Position numbers and translations under genes: made by a program. Below the pieces are notes generated by a model. The model was not told where the DNA came from. It saw only the letters and a list, made by a program, of their open reading frames with translations, and ran no database searches. 64,000 nt of DNA from Clostridiales bacterium (GTDB lineage Bacteria; Bacillota; Clostridia; Oscillospirales; Oscillospiraceae), in the NCBI GenBank assembly GCA_004553545.1, contig SFLD01000003.1, positions 1 to 64,000 of the forward strand, given 5' to 3'. Below, in pieces: positions 16,318 through 24,725 of the stretch (within the stretch, counting starts at the first letter, position 1; each line of letters begins with the position of its first letter).

Positions 16318-16923
16318 ATGTTTTACTATCTGGACGGCACTGTGGCGGAGATCCTGCCGGGTCTTGCCGTCATCGACTGCGGCGGCGTGGGCTACGCCTG
16401 CCTTACCACCAACCACACCCTCTCCCAGCTCCGAAAAGGGGAGCGGAGCAAGCTCTACACCTACCTCAACGTGGGCGAGAGCGTCTTCGACCTCTACGGT
16501 TTCGCTTCCTCCAAGGAGCTGGAGAGCTTCCGGATGCTGCTGGGGGTCTCCGGCGTGGGACCCAAGGCGGCCCTCGCCATCCTCTCCGCCTGCACGCCGG
16601 AGGCGCTGGCTCTGGCGGTGGTCTCCGGGGATGAAAAGGCCCTCACCGCCGCTCCTGGTGTGGGAAAGAAGATCGCCCAGCGCATCATCCTGGAGCTGAA
16701 GGACAAGCTGGCCCGGGAAAGCGCTGCCACAGGGCTGGATTTCTCCGGCGGAAATGCTGGCAAGGTATCTGCCTTCACATCCAAGGCGGGAGAAGCTGCT
16801 GCGGCCCTGGCCGTCCTTGGCTACTCCTCCCAGGAGGCCGCTGCCGCCCTGAAGGGGTTGGATACGGATGCCCTCTCCCTGGAGGAGCTGATCCGCCAGG
16901 CCCTGAAGCGCATGGCAAGATAA
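16318..16923 (+). CDS. ruvA: Holliday junction branch migration protein RuvA
   Basis: 201 residues. An N-terminal OB fold (1-62: FYYLDGTVAEILPGLAVIDCGGVGY), tandem helix-hairpin-helix motifs (about 70-130: LLGVSGVGPKAALAIL and APGVGKKIAQRIILELKDK) and the C-terminal RuvB-binding domain (about 155-201). RuvA binds the junction and loads RuvB. Unlike the common ruvAB overlap, two small genes (16998-17499) lie between ruvA and ruvB. Confidence 0.96.
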   Translation: MFYYLDGTVAEILPGLAVIDCGGVGYACLTTNHTLSQLRKGERSKLYTYLNVGESVFDLYGFASSKELESFRMLLGVSGVGPKAALAILSACTPEALALAVVSGDEKALTAAPGVGKKIAQRIILELKDKLARESAATGLDFSGGNAGKVSAFTSKAGEAAAALAVLGYSSQEAAAALKGLDTDALSLEELIRQALKRMAR

Positions 16924-16997
16924 GAGGACCTTTTGATTCCGCGTTGCAGTCTGGAACGGTCTCCCGCGCTTGGCGCGGGAGGGAAAGGAGCGAAAGC

Positions 16998-17330
16998 GTG
17001 GCAAAGTATGAGCGGGAGTTTCGCGGCGATTTCGACGCGGCCTTGGAAAAGATCCACGATGCTGTGATGAACGGAAGCTACTCGGCAAGCTATGAGGATG
17101 GCAGCGACTGTGTGAGCGGCGGTTTCCGCTGCGCCGTCCGGGTCTATGAGCGCTACAGCGCCATGGGCGGCAACCGGGTCAGTCTCAGTGTGACCCTGGC
17201 CGGGAGCGGGGAGACGCTCTTTGTTTCTGCCATCACCTCCGGCGGCAGCCAGGCAATGTTCCTTAAGGTAAATACCTGGGGCGAGAGTGCCTTCCTGGAC
17301 TCCGTCCGGTCTGCGCTGGACGCGCTGTGA
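16998..17330 (+). CDS. Small conserved protein (DUF6054-like)
   Basis: 110 residues from GTG 16998, seven bases after AAAGGAG. A single compact alpha/beta domain without membrane segments; the patterns SASYEDGSD, RCAVRVYERYSAMGGNRVSL and FVSAITSGGSQAMFLKVNTWGE resemble what I remember as DUF6054 (about 110 residues). Placed inside the ruv cluster with an 11-bp gap to the next gene. No function is known to me; the location alone does not prove a repair role. Confidence 0.7.
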   Translation: MAKYEREFRGDFDAALEKIHDAVMNGSYSASYEDGSDCVSGGFRCAVRVYERYSAMGGNRVSLSVTLAGSGETLFVSAITSGGSQAMFLKVNTWGESAFLDSVRSALDAL

Positions 17331-17340
17331 AAGGATACCG

Positions 17341-17499
17341 ATGAAGGAAAACACCAAGAAAGTTACAAAAAGTGGCATCACCTTCGGCAGCTGCCTTGCC
17401 ATGGTGATCTCGTTTACCACCTGGCATTCCGTGGGATGGGCCATCATCCACGGCCTTTTGAGCTGGGTCTATGTGATCTACTACATCCTTCGCTACTGA
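17341..17499 (+). CDS. Small membrane protein
   Basis: 52 residues (ATG 17341, after GTGAAAGGA). A charged N-terminus (MKENTKKVTKSG) is followed by two hydrophobic stretches, about 15-25 and 31-50, the latter ending in WVYVIYYILRY. The protein looks conserved in style (TWHSVGWAIIHG) with small membrane proteins near ruv genes in related Clostridia. It sits 10 bp after the DUF6054-like gene and 12 bp before ruvB. Function unknown. Confidence 0.7.
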   Translation: MKENTKKVTKSGITFGSCLAMVISFTTWHSVGWAIIHGLLSWVYVIYYILRY

Positions 17500-17511
17500 G
17501 GAGGGAAGCCC

Positions 17512-18567
17512 ATGAGCATTGATTTCGGGAATGACATCTATGAGGATCCCATCGTGGCAAAGACCTTCCTGGCGGAGGATGCCCAGGAATCCTCCCTCCG
17601 GCCCAAGACCCTTGCGGAGTACATCGGCCAGGAGCGGGCACGGGAACAGCTCTCCATCTTCATCCAGGCGGCCAAGGGGCGGAACGAGTCCCTGGACCAC
17701 GTTTTGCTCCACGGCCCCCCCGGCCTCGGCAAAACGACCCTCGCCGGGATCATTGCCCAGGAGATGGGGGCCGGCATCCGCATCACCTCCGGTCCCGCCA
17801 TCGAGAAGCCCGGCGACCTGGCGGCCCTCCTCACCAATCTCAATGAGGGGGACATCCTCTTCGTGGATGAGATCCACCGCCTGAACCGCTCTGTGGAGGA
17901 GATCCTGTACCCTGCCATGGAGGATTACGCCCTGGACATCATCGTGGGGAAGGGTCCCAGCGCCAACTCCATCCGCCTGGACCTGCCCCATTTCACCCTC
18001 ATCGGCGCCACCACCCGGGCGGGGCAGCTCTCCGCGCCGCTGCGGGACCGCTTCGGTGTGACACTGCGGCTGGAGCTCTACACCCCGGAGGAGCTGGCCC
18101 GGATCGTCACCCGCTCGGCGGGCATCCTGCGGGTGGACATCGAGCCGGACGGGGCTTATGAGATCGCACGGCGGAGCCGGGGCACGCCCCGTATCGCCAA
18201 CCGTATGCTCCGGCGGGTGCGGGATTACGCTCAGGTGAAGGCCGACGGCGTCATCACGGCGGAGGTGGCCGACCAGGCCCTCTGCGCCCTGGAGATCGAC
18301 CATCTGGGCCTGGACCCCGTGGACCGGCGGATGCTCTCTGCCATCATGGATCACTACCGGGGCGGCCCCGTGGGCCTGGAGACCCTGGCCGCCACCATCG
18401 GAGAGGAATCCGTCACGCTGGAGGATGTTTACGAACCCTACCTCATGCAGTTGGGCTTCCTGACCCGGACGCCCCGGGGCCGCTGCGTCACGGAGCGGGC
18501 CTATCAGCACCTGCACCGCCCGGTGCCCGGCGGCACCGCCAGCCCCATGGAGCAATTGAGCCTCTGA
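17512..18567 (+). CDS. ruvB: Holliday junction branch migration helicase RuvB
   Basis: 351 residues. AAA+ motor of branch migration: Walker A GPPGLGKT at 68-75, Walker B FVDEIHRL at about 117-124, sensor 1 GATTRAG near 165 and arginine-finger region APLRDRFG near 176; a winged-helix DNA-binding domain closes the protein (about 260-335). N-terminal RPKTLAEYIGQERAREQL is characteristic. The stop overlaps the ATG of the following ATPase gene (TGATG). Confidence 0.97.
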   Translation: MSIDFGNDIYEDPIVAKTFLAEDAQESSLRPKTLAEYIGQERAREQLSIFIQAAKGRNESLDHVLLHGPPGLGKTTLAGIIAQEMGAGIRITSGPAIEKPGDLAALLTNLNEGDILFVDEIHRLNRSVEEILYPAMEDYALDIIVGKGPSANSIRLDLPHFTLIGATTRAGQLSAPLRDRFGVTLRLELYTPEELARIVTRSAGILRVDIEPDGAYEIARRSRGTPRIANRMLRRVRDYAQVKADGVITAEVADQALCALEIDHLGLDPVDRRMLSAIMDHYRGGPVGLETLAATIGEESVTLEDVYEPYLMQLGFLTRTPRGRCVTERAYQHLHRPVPGGTASPMEQLSL

Positions 18568-19307
18568 TGGAGTATTTGAGCGGCGTGAAGCTCCAGCGGG
18601 AGCTGCCGGAGGGGAGCTACCTCAAAGACCTTCCCCCGGTCCGGTATCTGACAGAGGGAAACGAGCTGCGCTTCGACCGGCCGGTAACGTTTCTGGTAGG
18701 GGAGAACGGCAGCGGGAAGTCCACGCTTCTGGAGGCCATCGCCGTGGCCTGCGGCTTCAATCCGGAGGGCGGCACCCGGAATTTCCGCTTCGCCACCCGG
18801 GAGACCCACTCGGAGCTGGGGGAGTACCTGACCCCCATTCGGAAGGGCTATCCCAGGGACGGCTTCTTTCTTCGGGCGGAGAGCTTCTATAATGTCGCCA
18901 GCAGCATCGACGAGATGGACGAGGGCGGCATCCTGGGGCCCAGGGTCATCGACAGCTACGGCGGCGTGTCCCTGCACCGGCAGTCCCACGGGGAGAGCTT
19001 CCTGGCCCTGGTGAAAAACCGTTTCGGCGGGGAAGGGCTCTACCTTCTGGATGAGCCGGAGGCGGCACTGTCCCCCTCCCGGCTTTTGACGCTTCTTTGT
19101 GAGATGCGGCGGCTGGTGGAGCGCGATTCCCAGTTCCTCATCGCCACCCATTCCCCCATCCTCATGGCCTATCCCGGTGCCCGGCTCTACCAGATGGGGG
19201 AGACAGGCGTCCACGCCGTGGACTATCGGGAGACGGAGCACTACCAACTGACCAAGCGCTTTCTGGAGGACCCGGAGCGGATGCTGCATTATCTGCTGAT
19301 GGGCTGA
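18567..19307 (+). CDS. AAA family ATPase (ABC/SMC-like), ruvB-coupled
   Basis: 246 residues. Walker A GENGSGKS at about 45-52, a signature-like HGESFL near 138, Walker B GLYLLDEPEAALSP at about 156-169 and the H-loop ATHSP near 195. This is the compact single-domain ATPase form (AAA_21-like) related to ABC/Rad50 heads, with no coiled coil and no membrane domain. It starts on the ruvB stop codon, so is translationally coupled to it. It is not an OLD nuclease (no Toprim domain). The role is unknown; coupling suggests DNA metabolism. Confidence 0.82.
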   Translation: MEYLSGVKLQRELPEGSYLKDLPPVRYLTEGNELRFDRPVTFLVGENGSGKSTLLEAIAVACGFNPEGGTRNFRFATRETHSELGEYLTPIRKGYPRDGFFLRAESFYNVASSIDEMDEGGILGPRVIDSYGGVSLHRQSHGESFLALVKNRFGGEGLYLLDEPEAALSPSRLLTLLCEMRRLVERDSQFLIATHSPILMAYPGARLYQMGETGVHAVDYRETEHYQLTKRFLEDPERMLHYLLMG

Positions 19308-19357
19308 ATATCCATACTGTAAAGGTAAAATACGCAACAGAAGGGAACGGACACGAT

Positions 19358-20713
19358 ATGGGTAAACTTTTTGGCACCGACGGCATCCGCGGAGTCGTCG
19401 GCGAGAACCTGACGGCGGAGATGGCCTTCCGGGTGGGGCAGGCGGTGGCCTGCGTCCTGGCGGAGGACAGCGGGCAGCGGCCTGTGATCCTCATCGGCAA
19501 GGATACCCGCATCTCCTCTGATATGCTGGAGTCCGCCCTGATGGCGGGCATCTGCTCTGTGGGCGGCGACGTGAAGCCGGTGGGGACCATCCCCACCCCG
19601 GCGGTGGCCTATCTTGCCCGGCAGGAGGGGGCCGACGCCGGCATTGTCCTCTCCGCCAGCCACAACCCCTATGAGCACAACGGCATCAAGGTCTTCAGCG
19701 GCCAGGGATATAAGCTCTCAGACGCCGTGGAGGCCCGCATCGAGGAGAAGATCCTCTCTCCGGAGCCCATGAAGCTCCGCACCCGGGGAGAGATCGGCCG
19801 CCGCTACCACGGCATGCGCCAACTGAAGCGGGACTATATCGATTTCGTGGCCTCCACGGTGGAGAGCGACCTCTCCGGGCTCCGCATCCTGGTGGACTGC
19901 GCCAACGGCGCCGCCTCCGCCACCGCGCCGGAGCTCTTTGGCCGCTTCCGGGCCCACACGGACTTCCTCCACCGGGACCCCGACGGCGTCAACATCAATC
20001 ACCGCTGCGGCTCCACCCATCTGGAGGACCTCGCCCAGCAGGTGGTCCGGGGCGGCTACGACGTGGGCGTTGCCTTTGACGGCGACGCCGACCGCTGCCT
20101 CCTGGTGGATGAGACCGGCGGGATCATTGACGGCGACAAGGTCATGGCTGTCTGCGGCGCGGACCTGAAGCGCCGGGGCGAGCTGATCGGAAACACCATC
20201 GTGGCCACCGTCATGAGCAATCTGGGCCTCCACGAGTTCTGCCGGAACGAGGGCATCGACCTGGTCTGCACTGCTGTGGGGGACCGCAATGTGCTGGAGG
20301 AGATGCTCCGCCACGATTACCGCATCGGCGGCGAGCAGTCCGGCCACACCATCTTCACCGCCCTGGAGACCACCGGCGACGGGGAGGTCACGGCCCTGCA
20401 GTTCCTCCGGGTCCTGGCGGAAAGCGGGAAGAAGGCCAGCGTCCTGGCCTCCGTCTGCCCCACCTATCCCCAGGTGCTCCTCAATGTGGAGGTGCCCCAC
20501 AGCGGCGGCGTGAAGGAGGCCATCATGGCGTCCGACATCCTGGCCCAGGCCATCCGGGTGGAGGAGGAAAAGCTGGGCGATTCCGGCCGCATCCTGGTGC
20601 GTCCCTCCGGCACCGAGGCCCTGATCCGGGTCATGGCGGAGGCAAAAACCGAGGCGGAAGCCCGGAATTGCGCCCAGTCTCTTGCCGATACTATAAAATC
20701 ACTAAAATTCTGA
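19358..20713 (+). CDS. glmM: Phosphoglucosamine mutase
   Basis: 451 residues, full length. It interconverts glucosamine-6-phosphate and glucosamine-1-phosphate for UDP-GlcNAc and peptidoglycan. Phosphoserine Ser101 in VLSASHNPYEHNG, metal loop DGDADR at 241-246, sugar-binding GGEQSGH near 326 and phosphate-binding RPSGTEALIRVM near 416. GKLFGTDGIRGVVGE is the standard N-terminus. Followed 65 bp later by a SigH-type sigma gene that has its own promoter. Confidence 0.97.
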   Translation: MGKLFGTDGIRGVVGENLTAEMAFRVGQAVACVLAEDSGQRPVILIGKDTRISSDMLESALMAGICSVGGDVKPVGTIPTPAVAYLARQEGADAGIVLSASHNPYEHNGIKVFSGQGYKLSDAVEARIEEKILSPEPMKLRTRGEIGRRYHGMRQLKRDYIDFVASTVESDLSGLRILVDCANGAASATAPELFGRFRAHTDFLHRDPDGVNINHRCGSTHLEDLAQQVVRGGYDVGVAFDGDADRCLLVDETGGIIDGDKVMAVCGADLKRRGELIGNTIVATVMSNLGLHEFCRNEGIDLVCTAVGDRNVLEEMLRHDYRIGGEQSGHTIFTALETTGDGEVTALQFLRVLAESGKKASVLASVCPTYPQVLLNVEVPHSGGVKEAIMASDILAQAIRVEEEKLGDSGRILVRPSGTEALIRVMAEAKTEAEARNCAQSLADTIKSLKF

Positions 20714-20743
20714 GGACTTTTTTCGCTGTTTTTGATAATTTGC

Positions 20744-20773
20744 TTGACAATTCCCGGAAACGATAGGTATAAT
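20744..20773 (+). promoter_or_regulatory. Promoter overlapping the 5' end of the SigH-type sigma gene
   Basis: Perfect TTGACA (20744-20749), 18-bp spacer, perfect TATAAT (20768-20773). The predicted transcription start (~20780) coincides with the apparent ATG at 20779, and there is no ribosome binding site in the usual place. Confidence 0.82.
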
Positions 20774-20778
20774 GGACT

Positions 20779-21417
20779 ATGTGCAATAGGAACGATCGAC
20801 CCATAGCGACCGACAGCCTGTCGGACGAGGTCCTCTGCCGTTTGGCGGGGGAGGGGGACCGGAATGCGGAGGAGCTTCTGGTGACCCGCTACACCCGCTT
20901 GGCCCGCAAGATCGCCCGGCCGTATTTCCTCATCGGCGGCGACAGCGAGGACCTGACCCAGGAGGGGATGATCGGCCTGATGCGCGCCATCCGGGAGTAT
21001 AGTCCTGAGCGGGCGGCGTCCTTCCGCACCTTTGCGGAGCGCTGTATCCGCAGCCGGCTCAGTTCCGCCCTGCGGGACGCGGACCGGGATAAGCACGCTC
21101 CCCTGAACCGATCGGTCCCCTTGGATACACCCTTCTTTGATCCTGATTCCTACACCTCTGGCGCCCAGCAGTTGGCTAGCCGCGATCCGGAAGATCTCCT
21201 CATTGACCGGGAACGGGCCCGCAGCCTCTTATCCGGTGTCCGGAAACAGTTGTCCGAGTTTGAAGCAAAGATTTTGGGGTACTATTTAGACGGTCTTTCA
21301 TGTCGGGAAATTGCCGAAACCGCAGGCATCTCCCCAAAGTCCGTGGACAACGCTGTGCAGCGCATCCGGCGCAAGACGGCACAGCAACTTCTTTCCGGCG
21401 ATTTCAGCGGCAGCTGA
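20779..21417 (+). CDS. sigH: SigH (Spo0H)-type RNA polymerase sigma factor
   Basis: 212 residues. Region 2 spans about 15-95 (LSDEVLCRLAGEGDRNAEELLVTRY.., FLIGGDSEDLTQEGMIGLMRAIREY, FRTFAERCIRSRL), and region 4 about 150-205 (LSEFEAKILGYYLDGLSCREIAETAGISPKSVDNAVQRIR). Size and sequence fit the SigH/SigF-like group controlling early sporulation and competence. ATG 20779 gives the right N-terminal length, but the consensus promoter just upstream would begin the mRNA at this ATG, so translation would be leaderless or start at a non-standard codon. Read-through from glmM could provide a leader. Confidence 0.85.
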   Translation: MCNRNDRPIATDSLSDEVLCRLAGEGDRNAEELLVTRYTRLARKIARPYFLIGGDSEDLTQEGMIGLMRAIREYSPERAASFRTFAERCIRSRLSSALRDADRDKHAPLNRSVPLDTPFFDPDSYTSGAQQLASRDPEDLLIDRERARSLLSGVRKQLSEFEAKILGYYLDGLSCREIAETAGISPKSVDNAVQRIRRKTAQQLLSGDFSGS

Positions 21418-21453
21418 ACGCATATATATTTTTCTCAAAGAGAGGGTATCATC

Positions 21454-21732
21454 ATGTACGAAGACAAGACCTTAGTTTGCAAAGAGTGCGGCCAGGAGTT
21501 CGTGTTCACCGCCGGTGAGCAGGAGTTCTACGCTGAGCGCGGCTTCCAGAACGAGCCCCAGCGCTGCAAGGCCTGCCGTGACGCCCGCAAGGCCGCTGCC
21601 CGTGGTCCCCGGGAGTATTTCACCGCTACCTGCGCTGCCTGCGGCGGCGAGGCGAAGGTTCCCTTCGAGCCCAAGTCTGACCGTCCCGTCTACTGCAGCG
21701 AGTGCTTCGCCAAGATGCGCGAGCAGCACTGA
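21454..21732 (+). CDS. Zinc-ribbon protein
   Basis: 92 residues. Four Cys pairs: CKECG (residues 9-13), CKACR (38-42), CAACG (54-58) and CSECF (77-81), making two zinc ribbons of the zf-trcl / CxxC-x17-CxxC type common in Firmicutes. Likely a small cytoplasmic zinc-binding protein; partner unknown. Ribosome binding site AGAGAGGG upstream, 36 bp after the sigma gene, and a strong terminator follows, so the two may share a transcript. Confidence 0.82.
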   Translation: MYEDKTLVCKECGQEFVFTAGEQEFYAERGFQNEPQRCKACRDARKAAARGPREYFTATCAACGGEAKVPFEPKSDRPVYCSECFAKMREQH

Positions 21733-21753
21733 TCTGCAAACGAAGTCTGCTGA

Positions 21754-21785
21754 AAAGGCCGCCCATCCGGGCGGCCTTTTTTTGT
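21754..21785 (+). terminator. Terminator after the zinc-ribbon gene
   Basis: 11-bp arms (AAAGGCCGCCC and complement, loop ATCC) ending in TTTTTTT. Confidence 0.92.
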
Positions 21786-22265
21786 CGCGGCAAGTACTGC
21801 GCGGAGTAAAGGGGCCATCGGGAAAGGGTAACGGACAGCGGAAAGACGAAGAGAGCCGCCCTTTGGGCGGCTCTCTTCTTTGGGTAAAAACAAGCGGAAA
21901 ACCGCGCCGTGATCACAGGAAACGCAAAAAGCTGCATACGGTCCTGCTTTTGGGACACTTCCCATGCTATCCTGAAGATACACCAAAACTTACCAGAGCA
22001 TCTTGCAGGAAAGGAAGAAACATGGTAAAATTGCATTAAATCACCAAGAAAGAAATGTGAGAAACTGTTATGATGTACAGATTTGCAAGGCGGTTTGGTG
22101 TGTAATAAATAGAGAGACGGCACAGTGAAAAAGATTCACTGCGCCGTTGAGCCCCTCTTTTCTAATTTTTCAATCCCCAGCCAAATGGCTGACGCTTCAA
22201 TTTAGCATAATGCATACGCATTTGTCTCAGGAAAAAGAACTCATTGAAATAAGGAGTCATATTCA
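21786..22265. other. Non-coding interval upstream of the cas operon
   Basis: 480 bp without a credible gene on either strand. It holds a 13-bp perfect hairpin at 21849-21877 (AAGAGAGCCGCCC and complement) and an imperfect 13-bp hairpin at about 22115-22145 (ACGGCACAGTGAA/TTCACTGCGCCGT) followed by a T-rich run. Composition is more AT-rich than the flanking genes, consistent with a junction where the CRISPR-Cas locus was gained. Confidence 0.5.
22083..22111 (+). promoter_or_regulatory. Candidate promoter of the cas operon leader
   Basis: TTGCAA (22083-22088), 17-bp spacer, TAAATA (22106-22111). A transcript would start near 22118 and immediately enter the hairpin at 22115-22145, leaving a ~150-base leader before cas3. 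The assignment is tentative. Confidence 0.35.
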
Positions 22266-24722
22266 ATGACAAACAGAAGCGATCCCTTCCCGGCGCACAT
22301 CCGCCGGACGGGTGAGACGGAAGTCCGTCAGCCAGTCTCGGAGCACAACCGGCAGGCGAGTCAGTATGCCCTAAATGCCCTAGCTGCGGCGAGGCTTGGT
22401 GGCGCGGCAAAGCTGGTCGGACTTCTGCACGACATGGGAAAGTATACCGTACGGTATCGTGGGTACCTGGAAAACGCAGTCTGTGGGATGGGACCGGCCG
22501 TCCGCGGCTCCGTGAATCACAGCTTTGCCGCTGTGCGGTATCTGCTGGAGCATTACCACGGCCGGGCCTCCCCCTGCGGCCCATTGACAGCGGAACTGCT
22601 GGCCTATGCGGCAGGCGCGCATCACGGCCTTTTTGACTGTGTGGATGCCGGCCACCGCTCCGGCTTTCAGCTCCGAATGGAGAAGGAGGACATCGGCTAT
22701 GAGGAAGCAGTGCACAGCTTCCTGCAATACTGCGCCGGGGAGGAAGAACTGGACACCCTCTTTGCGGAAGCGGAGGCAGAGATCGAGCAAGCCTACCGGA
22801 AGCTCATCCCCCTGCTGCGGCAGGACGAGACCGCCAGTGAAGAAGCCCGCTTTTACCTGGGAATGCTGGCGCGGCTCCTGCTCAGCGCCGTGATCGAGGG
22901 CGACCGCCGGGACACGGCGGAGTTTGAACAGGACATGCGCTTTCCGCAGGCTCGGACGCCGGATGAGCTGCATATACTCTGGGAAACGCTGTCGGATCGG
23001 GTAGATCGAAAACTGGGAGAACTCCCCCACAGAACAGAGGTGGAGAAGGCCCGGCGCGAGATCTCTGACCGCTGCCGGGCCTTCGCCGAAAAGCCGGGCG
23101 GTATCTACCGGCTGAACGTGCCAACCGGGGCAGGGAAGACCCTCAGCTCCCTGCGCTATGCGCTGGCTCACGCGGCCCGGTATGGAAAGAGCAGGATTCT
23201 GTTTGTCGCACCGATTCTTGCAATTATTGATCAGAGCAGTAAGGTTATCCGTCAGTACATCGGGGATGACAGCCTGATCCTGGAGCATCACTCCAACATC
23301 GTGCAGGAGCAGGCGCCGGATAATCCGGAAGCACAGGAAGAACTGGACCGCCGGGAATTCCTGACGGCAACGTGGGAAAGCAATATCATCATTACCACGC
23401 TGGTCCAGCTGCTGGACACCCTGTTTTCCGGGCGCGGCAGCTGCATTCGCCGCTTCCATTCCCTCTGCGGCAGTGTCATTGTGATCGACGAAGTGCAGAC
23501 GGTGCCGAGCCATCTGCTGACCCTTTTCCACCTGGCGGTGAGCTTCCTTTCGGAGGTCTGCGGTGCCACGGTGATCCTCTGCTCCGCTACCCAGCCCTGC
23601 TCCGAGGCGGCCCGGCACCCCATCGCCGTGCCGACGCCGGACATGGTACCCTATGACCAGGCGCTGTGGCGGGCCTTCCAGCGGACGGAGCTTCGGGATG
23701 CCGGAGCTCTGCCACTGGCGGAGATCCCCGCTTTCGCGGCGGGTATCCTGGCGGAGGCAGACAGCCTCCTCATCGTCTGCAACAAGAAGAACGAGGCGGC
23801 CGGCATCCTGCGGGCCATGGAGACACTGGACTGCCAATGCTTCCACCTCTCCGCCGCTATGTGCATGGCGCACCGAAGGGCAGTCCTGTCGGAGATGGAA
23901 GCAGTCCTGGAGCGCCTTCGGCGGGAGCCCGGCGCCGGACGTAAGGTGGTCTGTGTCTCTACACAGGTCATCGAAGCGGGGGTGGATATCTCCTTTGCCC
24001 GGGTCATCCGCCTGCTGGCAGGCATGGACAATGTTGTGCAGTCCGCAGGGCGCTGCAACCGAAACGGCGAGAGCGGGACGCCGGTGCCGGTTTTTGCCCT
24101 GAACTGCGCGGATGAACCGCTGGCGCATTTGCCGGATATCCAGCGGGCAAAGAATGCCGCACTCGAGCTGCTGGCAGAGTTCCGCCGTGCCCCGGAGGAG
24201 TTTGACGGCAGCCTGACTTCCGATGCCGCCATCCGCTTTTACTACCATTGGCTCTTTCAAAAGGAGCTTCAGGACATCCAGGATGGCCCCGTCCTGGCGG
24301 AGGGGCGGAAAACCTCGCTCTTTGCCCTTCTCTCGGCAAATGATGACTTTGTGGATGCGAAAGCCTGCCCGGATTGCCGGAAGTATCTGCTGGCGCAGGC
24401 ATTCCGCACGGCGGGGAAAGCCTTCACGGTGTTCGGCGGGGATACCACGGATGTCCTGGTCCCCTATGGCGAAGGCAAAGAACTGATCCTGGCGCTGGGG
24501 GAACTGCGGCCGCCCTATGACCTGCCGCAGGTGCAGGCGCTGCTGGAAAAGGCAAAGCCCTATACCGTCTCGGTCTATCCCTGGCAAAAGGAAGCCTTGG
24601 AAAACCGGCGTGCTTTGATCCCGCTCTGCGGCGGGAGCATCCTTGCCCTGCAGGAGGGGTATTACGATCCCGTGATTGGCCTTACGGAACAGCAGGGAGA
24701 TCTTCCCTTTCAGGAGGTGTGA
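22266..24722 (+). CDS. cas3: CRISPR-associated helicase-nuclease Cas3 (type I-C)
   Basis: 818 residues. N-terminal HD nuclease: His27, His55-Asp56 (LLHDMGKYT), His85 (VNHSFAA), His119-His120 (GAHHGLFD). The superfamily 2 helicase has Walker A VPTGAGKT at about 285-292, a DExx box IDEVQ near 407 and motif VI QSAGRCNRNG near 592. Cas3 is recruited by target-bound Cascade and degrades DNA. All catalytic residues look intact. First gene of a seven-gene cas operon in the canonical I-C order; three bases separate its stop from the next start. Confidence 0.97.
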   Translation: MTNRSDPFPAHIRRTGETEVRQPVSEHNRQASQYALNALAAARLGGAAKLVGLLHDMGKYTVRYRGYLENAVCGMGPAVRGSVNHSFAAVRYLLEHYHGRASPCGPLTAELLAYAAGAHHGLFDCVDAGHRSGFQLRMEKEDIGYEEAVHSFLQYCAGEEELDTLFAEAEAEIEQAYRKLIPLLRQDETASEEARFYLGMLARLLLSAVIEGDRRDTAEFEQDMRFPQARTPDELHILWETLSDRVDRKLGELPHRTEVEKARREISDRCRAFAEKPGGIYRLNVPTGAGKTLSSLRYALAHAARYGKSRILFVAPILAIIDQSSKVIRQYIGDDSLILEHHSNIVQEQAPDNPEAQEELDRREFLTATWESNIIITTLVQLLDTLFSGRGSCIRRFHSLCGSVIVIDEVQTVPSHLLTLFHLAVSFLSEVCGATVILCSATQPCSEAARHPIAVPTPDMVPYDQALWRAFQRTELRDAGALPLAEIPAFAAGILAEADSLLIVCNKKNEAAGILRAMETLDCQCFHLSAAMCMAHRRAVLSEMEAVLERLRREPGAGRKVVCVSTQVIEAGVDISFARVIRLLAGMDNVVQSAGRCNRNGESGTPVPVFALNCADEPLAHLPDIQRAKNAALELLAEFRRAPEEFDGSLTSDAAIRFYYHWLFQKELQDIQDGPVLAEGRKTSLFALLSANDDFVDAKACPDCRKYLLAQAFRTAGKAFTVFGGDTTDVLVPYGEGKELILALGELRPPYDLPQVQALLEKAKPYTVSVYPWQKEALENRRALIPLCGGSILALQEGYYDPVIGLTEQQGDLPFQEV

Positions 24723-24725
24723 AAT

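Noticed and set aside
21786..22123. Minus-strand frames of 98-165 codons before the cas operon
   Set aside because: They cross two hairpins and lack ribosome binding sites; amino-acid make-up is not protein-like.
22288..22296. Nine-base match between the start of the lone repeat's spacer-like sequence (GCGCCGGGA) and the antisense strand 23 bases into cas3
   Set aside because: Tempting as a cas autorepression site, but the flanking bases are not a TTC-type PAM and the same nine bases occur elsewhere in the window (7356 and 50973), so it is within chance.
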